Below are positions 25,062 to 34,311 of a stretch of 64,000 nucleotides of DNA, piece by piece. Position 1 is the stretch's first letter. Each line of letters opens with the position of its first letter. A program made the translations under genes and the position numbers. The notes below the pieces were generated by a model. That model was given only the letters and a program-made list of their open reading frames with translations, had not been told where the DNA came from and made no database searches. Source of the DNA: Salarchaeum sp. JOR-1 (GTDB lineage Archaea; Halobacteriota; Halobacteria; Halobacteriales; Halobacteriaceae); the NCBI RefSeq assembly GCF_007833275.1, contig NZ_CP042241.1, positions 1,612,001-1,676,000 on the forward strand, read 5' to 3'.

Positions 25062-26069
25062 CTACCGATTCTCGGGGGCGACCGCCGCGAGCGTCTCGTC
25101 TATCTGGTCGCGGTCCGCGCTCCGCGGCAGTCCCACGTCTATCTCGTTCAGGCCGTCGATGGCCTCCCACTCCGCGAGTTTCTCCGCGACCTCGTCTGGC
25201 GTCCCCGCGCAGACGAGGTCGTCGAGGAGTTCCTCACGGACGAGCGAGAGCGCGTGCTCGCGGTCGTCGTCGTTCCACGCGTCGTGCACATCGTTCGCCA
25301 CGTCCTCGTAGCCCTGGCGGACGAGCGCGTCCCGGTAGAACGTCCCCATCCCGCCGATGTAGAAGGCGACGTGCTGGGTGGCGAGCCGACGCGCTTCCGC
25401 GCCGTCCTCCAGCGCGCAGCACGTGAGGAGCAGTGAGACGTCCACGTCGCTCGGGTCGCGGTCGCCGAGGTCGGCGCCGCGTTCGAGGTCGGAGAGGCGT
25501 TCTTCGAGGCCGTCCTGGGTGAGCATGAGGCCGTGCCAGCCGTCCGCGAACCGCCCCGCGAGTTCGACCGCTTTCGGCCCCATGCCGGTCACGTCGATGG
25601 GCGGCGCGGTCTCCGGCGGGTCGCAGCGCAGCCGGAACCCGCGGAGGTCGAAGATGTCGCCGTCGTAGTCCACGGGGTCGCCCGCGACGACCTTCCGAAC
25701 GATGTCGACGTACTCGCGGGTGCGGCGGAGCGGGCGCTCGAAGTCGGCGCCGTGCCAGTTCTCGATGACCGCGGGCCCGCTCGGGCCGACTCCGAGTCGG
25801 AACCGGCCGTTCGAGGCCTCCTGGAGCGTCGCGGCGGTCTGGCCGACGAGCGCGGGCGACCGCGAGTAGGTGTTGAGGATGCTCGTGCCGATACCGACTT
25901 CGCTCGTGCGCTCCGCGATGAGCGAGAGCGTGGTGACGGCGTCACGCCCCCAGGTTTCGGGGAGCCACGCGCGCTCGAATCCGAGTTCTTCGGTGCGGAC
26001 GCCGAGGTCGACGAGGGCGTCGAGGCTGGGCTGTGCGGCCACGGGCAGGTGAACCGAGCGGTGCGTCAT
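25062..26069 (-). CDS. F420-dependent LLM-class oxidoreductase
   Basis: A 335-residue TIM-barrel protein of the luciferase-like monooxygenase family that uses coenzyme F420 in archaea. Visible: LGFERAWLPETWGRDAVTTLS, VGIGTSILNTYSRSP, ASNGRFRLGVGPSGPAVIENWHG and MGPKAVELAGRFADGWHG. Length and blocks match the group annotated as 5,10-methylene-H4MPT reductase-like, although that activity is usually not the real one in haloarchaea. Monocistronic by spacing. Confidence 0.88.
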   Translation of the reverse strand: MTHRSVHLPVAAQPSLDALVDLGVRTEELGFERAWLPETWGRDAVTTLSLIAERTSEVGIGTSILNTYSRSPALVGQTAATLQEASNGRFRLGVGPSGPAVIENWHGADFERPLRRTREYVDIVRKVVAGDPVDYDGDIFDLRGFRLRCDPPETAPPIDVTGMGPKAVELAGRFADGWHGLMLTQDGLEERLSDLERGADLGDRDPSDVDVSLLLTCCALEDGAEARRLATQHVAFYIGGMGTFYRDALVRQGYEDVANDVHDAWNDDDREHALSLVREELLDDLVCAGTPDEVAEKLAEWEAIDGLNEIDVGLPRSADRDQIDETLAAVAPENR

Positions 26070-26119
26070 CGACTCTCACTGGCGGGATTTACCATACCTC
26101 AAATTTTCACCGAGTTACC

Positions 26120-26662
26120 TTAACGATTGATACCGAGAATTCCGTCGGTCGTCGCGACGCGAGCGAACTCGCCGTCGAGGTGCGCGAGCGCGAGCCGGTG
26201 GACGGTCTCGGGGTCGAATCGCTCGCCGTCGAGGGATCGGTCGAACGTCGCCGTCGCGTCCCGCGCGACCGTCACCGCGAATCCGCGGTTCTCCGCCATC
26301 CGCGCCGTCGTGGAGACGCAGTGGTCGGTGGTGAGACCGGCGAGCACGAGCGACTCGACGCCGCGCTCGCGGAGCCAGTCGCCGAGGCCGGTGTCGACGA
26401 ACGCGCCGTTCACGCGCTTCACGAACTCCGCCTCCCCCGCGCGCGGTTCGAGACCGGGCTTGTACGCGAATCCGGGGTCGCCGCGCTTCAGCGGCGAGTC
26501 GGGGTCGGTGGAGTCGTGGCGGACGTGGACGACCGGGTCGTCGCGCTCGCGCCACGCGTCCAGGAGTCGGCGGGCGTTCGCCTCCGCGTCGGGGTTGTTC
26601 CGCTCGCCCCAGGCGGGGTCGTCGAACCCCACCTGGAAGTCCACGAGGACGAGCGCGGTCAC
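26120..26662 (-). CDS. Isochorismatase-family cysteine hydrolase
   Basis: A 180-residue hydrolase of the nicotinamidase/isochorismatase fold. The catalytic triad is visible: Asp in [12 protein letters not shown] near residue 8, Lys in [10 protein letters not shown], and Cys in [20 protein letters not shown]. The start is a GTG at 26662 that overlaps the stop of the upstream gene as GTGA, which both fixes the start and shows coupling. The substrate is not predictable; nicotinamide or an N-carbamoyl compound is possible. Confidence 0.87.
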   Translation of the reverse strand: MTALVLVDFQVGFDDPAWGERNNPDAEANARRLLDAWRERDDPVVHVRHDSTDPDSPLKRGDPGFAYKPGLEPRAGEAEFVKRVNGAFVDTGLGDWLRERGVESLVLAGLTTDHCVSTTARMAENRGFAVTVARDATATFDRSLDGERFDPETVHRLALAHLDGEFARVATTDGILGINR

Positions 26663-27480
26663 TGCTCGACCTCGCGCGCGATTCCGGGGTCGATGCTGGG
26701 CGCGACCTTCGGGTGGTCGCTCGACACCGCCATCGGGCACTCGTCGGGAGCCTCCGTCTCGTCCTCGCGGAGCATGTACTGCGGCCACTCGCGGTCGCCC
26801 TCGACGCCCCAGTCCCCCAGGTCGGCGTGCGGGCAGACGCCGTCGTAGGCTTCGAGGTTGTCCTGAATCACGTCGCGGGCGCGCTGGCCGGCCTCGGTGT
26901 CGCCGGTGACGCCCATGGATTCGAACAGGCCGCGCGGCTGGAACGTGATTTCGAGGCCCACGGGACAGTGCCGGCTCCGGTAGGTGTCGTAGAATGGCGC
27001 GCGACAGGTCGGGAACATCGGTTCGCCCGCGAACGAGAACTCCCAGTAGGGATCGTCGGGGTCGGTCGGGATGGCGTCGGGCCACGGTTCGGGGTCGTGG
27101 ACGTGGAGGAACTGGAGGACGTGCCAGAGCGCGTCGTGGTAGTCCGCCTCGGAGAACGACCGCTCCGGCGGTGCGAAGAAGGCGACGAGTGACGCGCGGT
27201 CGCTGTGTTCCTCGTAGCGCTCGACGTACTCGACGAGCGTGTCCCGCAGGTCGAGGAGGGCGTCCGCGTCCGTGAGCGACGGTACGACTGTGTAGAGGGG
27301 GTCGCCCGCGCGCACCGACTCCCGGCCGAAGTAACACGGGAACTGTTCGCCCTCGTACGTCCCGGTGAGCCCCTCGTGGAACGTCTCCCAGTGCTCGCGC
27401 GCCCACGCCGGATACGCGTCCCCGGCGCGCGCTCGCATCGTCTCCTGGTCGAGCAGTACGCCCATCCCGGGTTCGTTCAT
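26659..27480 (-). CDS. YqcI/YcgG-family protein
   Basis: A 273-residue protein of unknown biochemical role. The family's FPCYFGRES block is near residue 47, with an aromatic and His-rich part ([21 protein letters not shown]), [15 protein letters not shown], and the ending [14 protein letters not shown]. Conserved Cys and His suggest a metal or heme-like site (inference). Overlaps the isochorismatase by 4 nt, so the two are made together. Preceded by an A+T-richer stretch with promoter-like sequences. Confidence 0.82.
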   Translation of the reverse strand: MNEPGMGVLLDQETMRARAGDAYPAWAREHWETFHEGLTGTYEGEQFPCYFGRESVRAGDPLYTVVPSLTDADALLDLRDTLVEYVERYEEHSDRASLVAFFAPPERSFSEADYHDALWHVLQFLHVHDPEPWPDAIPTDPDDPYWEFSFAGEPMFPTCRAPFYDTYRSRHCPVGLEITFQPRGLFESMGVTGDTEAGQRARDVIQDNLEAYDGVCPHADLGDWGVEGDREWPQYMLREDETEAPDECPMAVSSDHPKVAPSIDPGIAREVEQ

Positions 27481-27649
27481 GTACTGCTATCTTCTCCCGA
27501 ACCGCAATAGGGTTTCGAGATCCACAGGTGTTCTCACGACGCGGGAACGAACACCTAATACGCATTCGTAGAACCACAGGAAATACAATGTATCGAGTCG
27601 ATTTATACGGAAATGTTTTACTCTCCCCTCTCCCAGACGACATTGTACA
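27481..27649. promoter_or_regulatory. A+T-rich intergenic region between divergent transcripts
   Basis: About 170 bp of lower GC than both sides. ATTTATAC at 27601-27608 is a good TATA-like element for the plus direction, with a predicted start near 27632. Nothing coding is visible in the first 160 bp. Confidence 0.4.
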
Positions 27650-27814
27650 ATGACTGGACGTTCGTCTACAAACTATGCGGAAAATACTTCGAAACTGAAT
27701 AGAAATTCGGAAGAGACAACTCGTTCGTACTCCGAATCGAGTGTATTGGTTCCGAGTGATGGTTTAACGACGGGCTACGCGGACGTCGTGGGCGCGTTCG
27801 GTGGCACACCATGA
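27650..27814 (+). CDS. Possible small protein, 54 residues
   Basis: An ATG-started frame of 54 codons, rich in Ser, Thr and Asn ([15 protein letters not shown]...) with ending VVGAFGGTP. Its TGA overlaps the ATG of the next small gene as ATGA, the usual mark of a coupled pair, and a TATA-like element lies about 45 nt upstream. Base use in the first 30 codons is unusually A+T-rich. No family is recognised, and it could be a chance frame. Confidence 0.3.
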   Translation: MTGRSSTNYAENTSKLNRNSEETTRSYSESSVLVPSDGLTTGYADVVGAFGGTP

Positions 27815-27990
27815 CGGACGACGCCACGCCGGGTGAGACGGCGGCGATTCCGCTGCGCGGGAGCGGAATCGCAATCTACGACCCGGAGCGACCCGGCGCG
27901 TGGATTCAGTCCGACTACGCCGTCGAACCCGCGGACGCCGAGCGCCCCGACGAGAACGTCCAGTCTCCGAATCCGGAGTGGGAGTGGTAG
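27811..27990 (+). CDS. Small haloarchaeal protein (DUF7331-like)
   Basis: A 59-residue acidic protein. The centre GIAIYDPERPGAWIQSDYAV is typical of a group of small haloarchaeal proteins that I recall as DUF7331. It ends with a Trp/Glu-rich tail NPEWEW. Codon use is like the core genome. Function is unknown. Overlaps the preceding small frame by 4 nt and is convergent with the acyl-CoA ligase, whose stop is one base away. Confidence 0.65.
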   Translation: MTDDATPGETAAIPLRGSGIAIYDPERPGAWIQSDYAVEPADAERPDENVQSPNPEWEW

Positions 27991-27991
27991 C

Positions 27992-29557
27992 CTAGGATTG
28001 GTCGCGCTCGACGAGTTCGTACTTCTGAACCTTCCCGGTGGTGGTGCGCGGGAGTTCCTGCACGAACTCGACCTCCCGCGGGTGCTTGTACTCCGCGAGA
28101 TTGTCGAGACAGTACTGCTTGAGCTCGTCCGCAGTCACCTCGCTATCGGGCGCTTTCACCACGAACGCCTTCACCGTCTCGCCCCGGCGGTCGTCCGGAA
28201 TCCCCACAACCGCGGCGTCCGCGACCCCCTCGTGTTCGAAGAGGAGTTCCTCGACCTCGCGCGGGTAGACGTTGTAGCCCGCGGTGTTGATCATGTGCTT
28301 CTTCCGGTCGACGATGTAGTAGTAGCCGTCCTCGTCGTAGTAGCCGATGTCGCCGGTGTGGAACCAGCGCTTGCCGTCCGCCTCCGTGAACGCCTCCGCG
28401 TTCGCGTCCGGAAGGTTGTAGTAGCCCTTCATGACGTTCGGCCCGGAGATGACGAGCTCGCCCGTCACGTCGTCCAGCGCGTCGTCGTCCTCGTCGACGG
28501 GGCCTTCCTCGACGGGATCGAGGGCGTTGAAGTCCTCGTCGACGATGCGGGAGTCGATACCCTCCAGTGGCTGTCCGATGCTGCCGACACGCCGTCCCTC
28601 CTCGGGCGTGTTGAAGTGCGTGACCGGGCTCGTCTCGGTGAGCCCGTACCCCTCGTAGATCTTCGGCTCGAACAACTCCTCGAACTTCCGCAAGACTTCG
28701 ACGGGGATACCGGATCCGCCGACGCCGCACATCCGCACGGACGAGAAGTCGAACTCGTCGGTGTTCGGCTGATTGATGAGGTCGTTGTACATCGCGGGCA
28801 CGCCGTGGAAGAGCGTGATATCCTCCGCCGCGACCAGGTCGGTGGCCTCCTGGGCGTCCCACTCCGGGAGCGGATAGTACGCGCCGCCGTTGAACAGCGT
28901 CGAGTTCATCGTGACGGTCATCCCGTAGATGTGGAACAGCGGGAGCGCGCCGAACGACTTGTCGTCGCTGTTCACGCCGCCCGGAGCGAGCGACGCGGCC
29001 TGCGATGCGTTCGACCCGAGGTTCTCGTGCGTGAGCTGGACGCCCTTCGGCTGCCCCGTCGTCCCGGACGTGTACGGCTGGCAGGCGTCGTCGTCCGCGT
29101 CGCGCGGAACCACGTCGAGCGTGTCCTCGGCGAGGAACTCGTCGAAGGGCGTCGCGGCGTCGTGCTCGCCGCCCACCGAGACGACGTGCTCCACGTCGGT
29201 GTCGTCCACGACGTCCTCCACGAACGGCACGAGGTCCGCGAGCGCGACGACGACCTTCGCCCCCGAGTCGTCGAGCAGGTGGCTGATCTCCCGCGACTTG
29301 TACTGTGGGTTCATCGGCACCACCACGCCGCCCGCGCGGAGCGTGCCGTGGAACGTCGTCACGAACTGCGGGAGGTTCGGCAGGTACACCGCGACGCGGT
29401 CGTCCGCGCCGAGGCCGCGCTCGTCGAGCGCCGCCGCGAACTGGCCGGTGCGCTGCCAGAACGCGCCGTAACTGATTTCGTTCCCTCGGAAGCCGATGGC
29501 CGTCGCGTCGGGGTCGTCCGTTACCGCTGTTTTTACATTCGTCACAAGATTTGCCAT
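27992..29557 (-). CDS. Long-chain fatty-acid--CoA ligase (AMP-forming)
   Basis: A 521-residue adenylate-forming enzyme that activates fatty acids to acyl-CoA. Seen: the ATP loop YTSGTTGQPKGVQLTH near residue 170, YGLTETSPVTHFN near 310, RWFHTGDIGYYDEDGYYYI near 395 and DRKKHMINTAGYNVYPREVE, and the catalytic Lys in TGKVQKYEL at the end. The ATG at 29557 is preferred to one at 29641, as the longer part has no family match. It is divergent from an enoyl-CoA hydratase gene at 29650, which fits a beta-oxidation-type function. Confidence 0.9.
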   Translation of the reverse strand: MANLVTNVKTAVTDDPDATAIGFRGNEISYGAFWQRTGQFAAALDERGLGADDRVAVYLPNLPQFVTTFHGTLRAGGVVVPMNPQYKSREISHLLDDSGAKVVVALADLVPFVEDVVDDTDVEHVVSVGGEHDAATPFDEFLAEDTLDVVPRDADDDACQPYTSGTTGQPKGVQLTHENLGSNASQAASLAPGGVNSDDKSFGALPLFHIYGMTVTMNSTLFNGGAYYPLPEWDAQEATDLVAAEDITLFHGVPAMYNDLINQPNTDEFDFSSVRMCGVGGSGIPVEVLRKFEELFEPKIYEGYGLTETSPVTHFNTPEEGRRVGSIGQPLEGIDSRIVDEDFNALDPVEEGPVDEDDDALDDVTGELVISGPNVMKGYYNLPDANAEAFTEADGKRWFHTGDIGYYDEDGYYYIVDRKKHMINTAGYNVYPREVEELLFEHEGVADAAVVGIPDDRRGETVKAFVVKAPDSEVTADELKQYCLDNLAEYKHPREVEFVQELPRTTTGKVQKYELVERDQS

Positions 29558-29649
29558 TGGTGCTACCGAAGTCCACGTTGGTTGCTCACAAGAAACTTGC
29601 CCTGGCGGCCGACGGAAAGCTAGACGTAGCCCGCCCACCACCCCCCGGT

Positions 29650-30435
29650 ATGACGTACGAGAACGTCGCAGTCCGACGCGAGAACGGAGTCGCCTACCTC
29701 ACGATGGAGGGCGCGAACGCCCTGAACGCGCTCGACGACGCCACCACCGACGGCCTCATGGCCGCGGTCACGGACGCCGTCGAGGACGACAACGTGCGCT
29801 GTCTCGTCCTCACGGGCGCGGGCGACGCGTTCGGCGCGGGCGCCGACCTCGCGCGGTTCGACGGCGACGCGTCCGACGCCCCCGAACTCCGACGGCTCGC
29901 GTCCGCGCTCCACGATGTCGTCCTGCAACTCCACCAGGCCCCGAAGCCGGTCGTCACGGCGGTGAACGGCGTCGCCGCCGGGGCCGGGTTCAGCCTCGCG
30001 CTCGTCGGCGACGTCGTCCTCGTCTCCGAGGACGCCGCGCTCTCCTACGCCTACCCCCGCGTCGGCCTCACCGGCGACGGCGGTTCGACGTTCTTCCTCC
30101 CGCGGCTCGTCGGCCTCCGCACGGCGAAGGAGATCGCGCTCCTCGACGGCGACCTCACGCCCGAGGAAGCCGTGGATCTCAACGTCGCCACGGAAGCGGT
30201 TCCCGCCGACGACTTCGACGACCGCGTGACCGAACTCGCGGAACGCCTCGCGGACGGGCCGACGAAGGCGTTCGGCGCGACCAAGCGCCTCATGACGGAG
30301 TCCTTCGAGCGCTCCCTGCCCGAGCAACTCGCGGCCGAGACGGAGGCGATGGCCGACGCGACCCACACCGAGGATTACGCCCGCGGCCACGCCGCGTTCT
30401 TCGAGAAATCCGACCCCGATTTCGTCGGGAAGTGA
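29650..30435 (+). CDS. Enoyl-CoA hydratase/isomerase family protein
   Basis: A 261-residue crotonase-fold enzyme. The oxyanion hole segments are visible: GAGDAFGAGADLARF near residue 58 and VAAGAGFSLALVGDVV near 108, with YAYPRVGLTGDGGSTFFLPRLVG after it. The first catalytic Glu of classical hydratases is replaced here (the loop reads GDGGSTF), so isomerase or another reaction is possible. The ATG at 29650 lies 5 nt after the GC-rich CCCCGG; the longer frame was rejected. Neighbour of the acyl-CoA ligase and a thioesterase. Confidence 0.88.
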   Translation: MTYENVAVRRENGVAYLTMEGANALNALDDATTDGLMAAVTDAVEDDNVRCLVLTGAGDAFGAGADLARFDGDASDAPELRRLASALHDVVLQLHQAPKPVVTAVNGVAAGAGFSLALVGDVVLVSEDAALSYAYPRVGLTGDGGSTFFLPRLVGLRTAKEIALLDGDLTPEEAVDLNVATEAVPADDFDDRVTELAERLADGPTKAFGATKRLMTESFERSLPEQLAAETEAMADATHTEDYARGHAAFFEKSDPDFVGK

Positions 30436-30473
30436 CGCCAAGGGTTTAGGTGGCCGGCGGTCTCCCCCACTGC

Positions 30474-30902
30474 ATGGACGAAGCGGCGTTCCTTCAGGCC
30501 CACATCGACCAGCACGGCTTCCTCTCCTTCCTCGGCCTCACCGTCGAGGACCTCGAACCCGGGCGGCTCCGCCTCCGGGTGCCGTACGACGAGAAGCTCA
30601 CGAACACCGGCCCGGGCGCGAACGGCCAGGTGCACGGCGGCGTCGCCGCCACCATCGCGGACACCGCGGGCGGCCTCGCCGTGCGCTCGACGCTCGACGA
30701 ACCGACCCAGACCGGGGTCGCCACCATCGACCTCAACATCTCCTACCTCCGCCCCGCCGCGGACGACCTCGTCTGCACCGCGAACGTCGTCCGCACCGGC
30801 AGCACCGTCGGCGTCGCCGAGATGACCGTCGAATCCGAGACCCCCGACGGGAAACTGAAGGAGGTCGCCGTGGGCCGGGGGTCGTTCCGCATCTTCGACT
30901 AG
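30474..30902 (+). CDS. PaaI-family hotdog thioesterase
   Basis: A 142-residue acyl-CoA thioesterase. The hotdog core carries NTGPGANGQVHGGVAATIADTAGG, with the conserved HGG and the Asp near residue 60, and ATIDLNISYLRPA. It hydrolyses acyl- or aryl-CoA esters. Start ATG at 30474 (39 bp after the hydratase stop) was preferred over an earlier codon. Probably in one operon with the hydratase gene, which fits release of CoA from fatty-acid or aromatic intermediates. Confidence 0.88.
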   Translation: MDEAAFLQAHIDQHGFLSFLGLTVEDLEPGRLRLRVPYDEKLTNTGPGANGQVHGGVAATIADTAGGLAVRSTLDEPTQTGVATIDLNISYLRPAADDLVCTANVVRTGSTVGVAEMTVESETPDGKLKEVAVGRGSFRIFD

Positions 30903-30941
30903 GCCGGTAGGCTTTCCCCGGTCTCGGTCGTCGATCCCGGC

Positions 30942-32342
30942 ATGCAGGTCTTCTGGCACCGCCGCGACCTCCGCGCGCACGACAACCTCGGACTCGCGGC
31001 CGCCGCCGACGAGGACGACGTGCTGCCCGTGTTCGTGTTCGACGACGACGTGCTTGCCCACGCGAGCCCCGTTCGCGTCGCCTTTCTCCTCGACGCCCTC
31101 CGCGACCTCCGCTCGTGGTACCGCGACCGCGGGAGCGATCTCGTCGTCCGCCGGGGCGACCCCAGCGGCGTGATTCCCGACCTCGCCCACGAGCACGACG
31201 CCGACCGCGTCGTCTGGAACCACGACTACACCGGTCTCGCGCAGGAGCGCGACGACGTCGTTCGGGAAGCGCTCGACGCCCGGAACACCGCTCACGAGCA
31301 GTTTCACGACGCCGTCCACCACGAACCCGGGGCGATTCGAACGAACGCCGGCGACCCCTACTCGGTGTACACGTACTTCTGGAAGAAGTGGCGAGACCGC
31401 GAGAAGGCGGCTCCCGCGGATCCACCCGCCGCGGACGCGCTCGCCGACGTGTCCGGTGGGGAACTGCCGTCGCTCGCCGAGTTGGGGTTCGGCGAACCGG
31501 AGGCGGACTACCCCGCGGCCGGCCACGCCGCCGCCGTCAGCCGCCTCGACGACTTCTGCGAGCGCGACATCTTCGACTACGACGACGGCCGCGAGTACCC
31601 CGCACGGGAGGGGACGAGCCGCGTCTCGCAGGACTTGACGTACGGCACGCTCGGCGTGCGCGAGGCGTACGCCCGCACCGCGAAGGCGATGCAGGCGGCG
31701 GACGGCGCGGACGACGAAACCGGGGTGGAAGAGTTCCGGAGGCAGCTCGCGTTCCGAGAGTTCTACCAGCAAGTCCTCTACTTCCACCCGCGCGTGGTGA
31801 CCGAGAACTACAACGACTACGAGAACCCGATCGAGTGGCGGAACGACGAGGACGAAATCGCGGCGTGGAAAGCCGGCGAAACGGGCGTCCCAATCGTGGA
31901 CGCGGGGATGCGCCAGCTGCGCGAGGACGCGTACGTCCACAACCGCGTGCGGATGATCGTGGCCTCGTTCCTCACGAAGGATCTCCTGGTGGACTGGCGG
32001 GTCGGCTACGACCACTTCCGCGAGTACCTCGTCGACCACGACACCGCGAACGACAACGGCGGCTGGCAGTGGGCGGCCTCCACGGGAACCGACGCCCAGC
32101 CCTACTTCCGCATCTTCAACCCCTGGACGCAGCAGGCGGACTACGACCCGGACGCCGAGTACATCCGCGAATACGTTCCCGAACTCGCGGACGCCGACAC
32201 CGAGGATATCCACGGCTGGAACGACCTCAGCGAGAACGAACGCGAGTCGGTTGCGCCCGACTACCCCGCGCCCATCGTCGAGCACTCGGAGCGCCGCGAG
32301 CGCGCGCTGGAGCTGTTCGAGGCGGCGCGCGGCGAGGACTGA
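30942..32342 (+). CDS. phr: Deoxyribodipyrimidine photolyase
   Basis: A 466-residue flavoprotein that repairs UV-made pyrimidine dimers with blue light. The N-terminal antenna domain starts MQVFWHRRDLRAHDNLGL. The FAD domain has SRVSQDLTYGTLGVRE, TGVPIVDAGMRQLREDAY, HNRVRMIVASFLTKDL, and WRVGYDHFREYLVDHDTANDNGGWQW. The end of the last segment bears the dimer- and FAD-binding residues. FNPWTQQADYDPDAEYIREY completes it. The length fits class I photolyases. Natural for an organism exposed to strong light. Confidence 0.95.
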   Translation: MQVFWHRRDLRAHDNLGLAAAADEDDVLPVFVFDDDVLAHASPVRVAFLLDALRDLRSWYRDRGSDLVVRRGDPSGVIPDLAHEHDADRVVWNHDYTGLAQERDDVVREALDARNTAHEQFHDAVHHEPGAIRTNAGDPYSVYTYFWKKWRDREKAAPADPPAADALADVSGGELPSLAELGFGEPEADYPAAGHAAAVSRLDDFCERDIFDYDDGREYPAREGTSRVSQDLTYGTLGVREAYARTAKAMQAADGADDETGVEEFRRQLAFREFYQQVLYFHPRVVTENYNDYENPIEWRNDEDEIAAWKAGETGVPIVDAGMRQLREDAYVHNRVRMIVASFLTKDLLVDWRVGYDHFREYLVDHDTANDNGGWQWAASTGTDAQPYFRIFNPWTQQADYDPDAEYIREYVPELADADTEDIHGWNDLSENERESVAPDYPAPIVEHSERRERALELFEAARGED

Positions 32343-32405
32343 CTCCGCTCGGAGCCAGTTTTATGTGACGGGGTTCGAACACGAACTTGTGAGGCGAGTT
32401 ATCGC

Positions 32406-33005
32406 ATGTCGCTAGGCGAGGCACGCAGACCCGAGACGACGCGCGAACGGTACAGTCAGATGGCCGACGCGGCGAACCCGGCGTTCACAGCGGGCGCGAT
32501 TGCTGTTCCGCTCCTGCTGCCCGTGCTGGGGTACGTCTCGGGCGACCACCGCGTCATGTTCACCATTCACCTCTTCCTCGGCGCGTTCTGGTTCGGGACC
32601 TCCGTGCTCGGCGCGGTCGTCCTCGGCCCCGTCATGGGCGGCCTGCCGGACGAGGCGAACGAGGCGTTCGCGGAGCGCTTCGTCCCGAAGATGAACGTCC
32701 TCATGGAGCCCGTCTCCGTCGGCGTCGTCGCCTCCGGTATCGGGTTGGCCGCCATGATGAACATGTGGCAGTCCCCGACGACGACGCTCTGGATCGCGCT
32801 CGCGCTCGCCGTCGCCCTGCTCGTTCTCGGGTTCGGACCGCTGCACTGGTTCACGACCGGGATGTTCGACGAACTCGCGGCCGACGACACCGACTACGAC
32901 CGACTCGCGGAGCTGAACCAGACGTACGGGATGCTCAGCCTCGTCGAACTCGCCCTGATGGTCGCCATCGTCGCCACGATGTCAGGACTGCGCTGGGGAA
33001 TCTGA
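32406..33005 (+). CDS. Membrane protein, four to five helices
   Basis: A 199-residue protein with hydrophobic segments ITAG-like near residue 28 (AGAIAVPLLLPVLGYVSG), IHLFLGAFWFGTSVLGAVVL, VSVGVVASGIGLAAMM, LWIALALAVALLVLGF and LVELALMVAIVATM. The His in the second helix and His in PLHWFT may bind a heme, as in CopD- or DUF2269-like proteins, but this is inference. A GAGGCG purine-rich box stands about 8 nt before the ATG at 32406; the Met at 32460 is an alternative start. Confidence 0.7.
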   Translation: MSLGEARRPETTRERYSQMADAANPAFTAGAIAVPLLLPVLGYVSGDHRVMFTIHLFLGAFWFGTSVLGAVVLGPVMGGLPDEANEAFAERFVPKMNVLMEPVSVGVVASGIGLAAMMNMWQSPTTTLWIALALAVALLVLGFGPLHWFTTGMFDELAADDTDYDRLAELNQTYGMLSLVELALMVAIVATMSGLRWGI

Positions 33006-33043
33006 AACCACACACGTATCCGTCCGGCTCCGCTCTCTCGGGT

Positions 33044-33511
33044 ATGGCAATCGAAACCGGCGACACGGTCACGTTCGAGTACACGGGCCGACTCGACGAC
33101 GGCACCGTCTTCGACACCTCCCGTGAATCCGTCGCGACCGAGGAGGGTCTCGCGGAGGAACAGCCCGACCGCGAGTACGACCCGCTCACGGCCGAGGTCG
33201 GCGCAGGGCAGATCATCGAGGGAATGGAGGACGGCCTCGTCGGCCTCGAAGCCGGCGAGACCGCGACGCTCACGATTCCGCCCGAGGAGGCGTACGGCGA
33301 GTGGAGCGAGGAGCGCGTGCAGGAGTTCGAGACGGAGGAACTCACCGAGGCGCTCGGCCAGCGTCCCGAGGACGGCCTCTACCTCGAAGCGCAGAACGGC
33401 CAGCCCGGCGAGATCACGCACGTCGACGACGACGTGACGAAAGTCGACTTCAATCCCCGGCTCGCGGGCGAAACCCTCGAATTCGAAGTGGAAGTCGTCG
33501 ACGTCGAGTAA
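33044..33511 (+). CDS. FKBP-type peptidyl-prolyl isomerase (SlyD-like)
   Basis: A 155-residue protein-folding enzyme. The FKBP core is split by an insert-in-flap domain: MAIETGDTVTFEYTGRLDDGTVFDTS, GAGQIIEGMEDGLVGLEAGE, IPPEEAYGEW, then the insert (ELTEALGQRPEDG) and the end NPRLAGETLEFEVEVVDVE. This order is that of archaeal SlyD-like FKBPs. Metal-binding His tail is absent. ATG at 33044 gives the family start. Confidence 0.93.
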   Translation: MAIETGDTVTFEYTGRLDDGTVFDTSRESVATEEGLAEEQPDREYDPLTAEVGAGQIIEGMEDGLVGLEAGETATLTIPPEEAYGEWSEERVQEFETEELTEALGQRPEDGLYLEAQNGQPGEITHVDDDVTKVDFNPRLAGETLEFEVEVVDVE

Positions 33512-33677
33512 CGGTCGCCTCTCGATTTTTCGCAGGAGCGCCGATGTCGACGAAGACCTGGCGCCCCTCACACGCACTCGGGAACGCAGCAGGCCCGGAG
33601 ACTGTCAGTGGCGGATGATAACATGAACCGCCTCAAGGTTTAACAGCTATCCGAGACACATATCAGATGGTGATACC

Positions 33678-34280
33678 ATGACTGACTACGAACTTCCCCC
33701 GCTTCCCTACGAGTACGACGCACTCGAACCGCACATCAGCGAGCAAGTGCTCACGTGGCATCACGACACCCACCACCAGGGCTACGTGAACGGCTGGAAC
33801 AGCGCCGAAGAAACGCTCGAAGCAAACCGCGAGGACGGCGACTTCTCCAGCTCCGCGGCCGCCATCCGCAACGTCACCCACAACGGCAGTGGACACATCC
33901 TCCACTCCATCTTCTGGGAGAACATGAGCGAGGACGGCGGCGGCGAACCCGCCGGCGCGCTCGCCGGTCGCATCGAGGAGGACTTCGGCTCCTACGAGGC
34001 GTGGAAGGGCGAGTTCGAAGCCGCGGCGTCCGCCGCCGGCGGCTGGGCACTCCTCGTCTACGACAGCCACTCCAACCAGCTGCGTAACCTGGTGGTGGAC
34101 AAGCACGACCAGGGCGCGCTCTGGGGCGCGCATCCCATCCTCGCGCTCGACGTCTGGGAGCACTCCTACTACTACGATTATGGCCCCGACCGCGGCGACT
34201 TCATCCAGAACTTCTTCGACGTCGTCGACTGGGACGACGTCGCGGACAAGTACGAGGACGTCGTCGCGACGTTCGAATAA
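33678..34280 (+). CDS. sod: Superoxide dismutase (Mn/Fe type)
   Basis: A 200-residue enzyme turning superoxide into oxygen and peroxide. The N-terminus has LPPLPYEYDALEPHISEQVLTWHHDTHHQGYV, which bears His ligand 1 and the active-site His-Tyr pair. HNGSGHILHSIFWENM carries ligand 2, and LDVWEHSYYYDYGPDRGDF the DxWEH ligands 3 and 4. Composition fits the Mn form used by haloarchaea. GGTGATA lies just ahead of the ATG. Confidence 0.96.
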   Translation: MTDYELPPLPYEYDALEPHISEQVLTWHHDTHHQGYVNGWNSAEETLEANREDGDFSSSAAAIRNVTHNGSGHILHSIFWENMSEDGGGEPAGALAGRIEEDFGSYEAWKGEFEAAASAAGGWALLVYDSHSNQLRNLVVDKHDQGALWGAHPILALDVWEHSYYYDYGPDRGDFIQNFFDVVDWDDVADKYEDVVATFE

Positions 34281-34311
34281 GTCGGGAAACCCGCCAGTTT
34301 TCTTTCGCGCG

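Noticed and set aside
27992-29623. Plus-strand frame of 596 codons opposite the acyl-CoA ligase
   Set aside because: Mirror frame of a clear AMP-ligase gene; Val/Arg-rich shadow composition.
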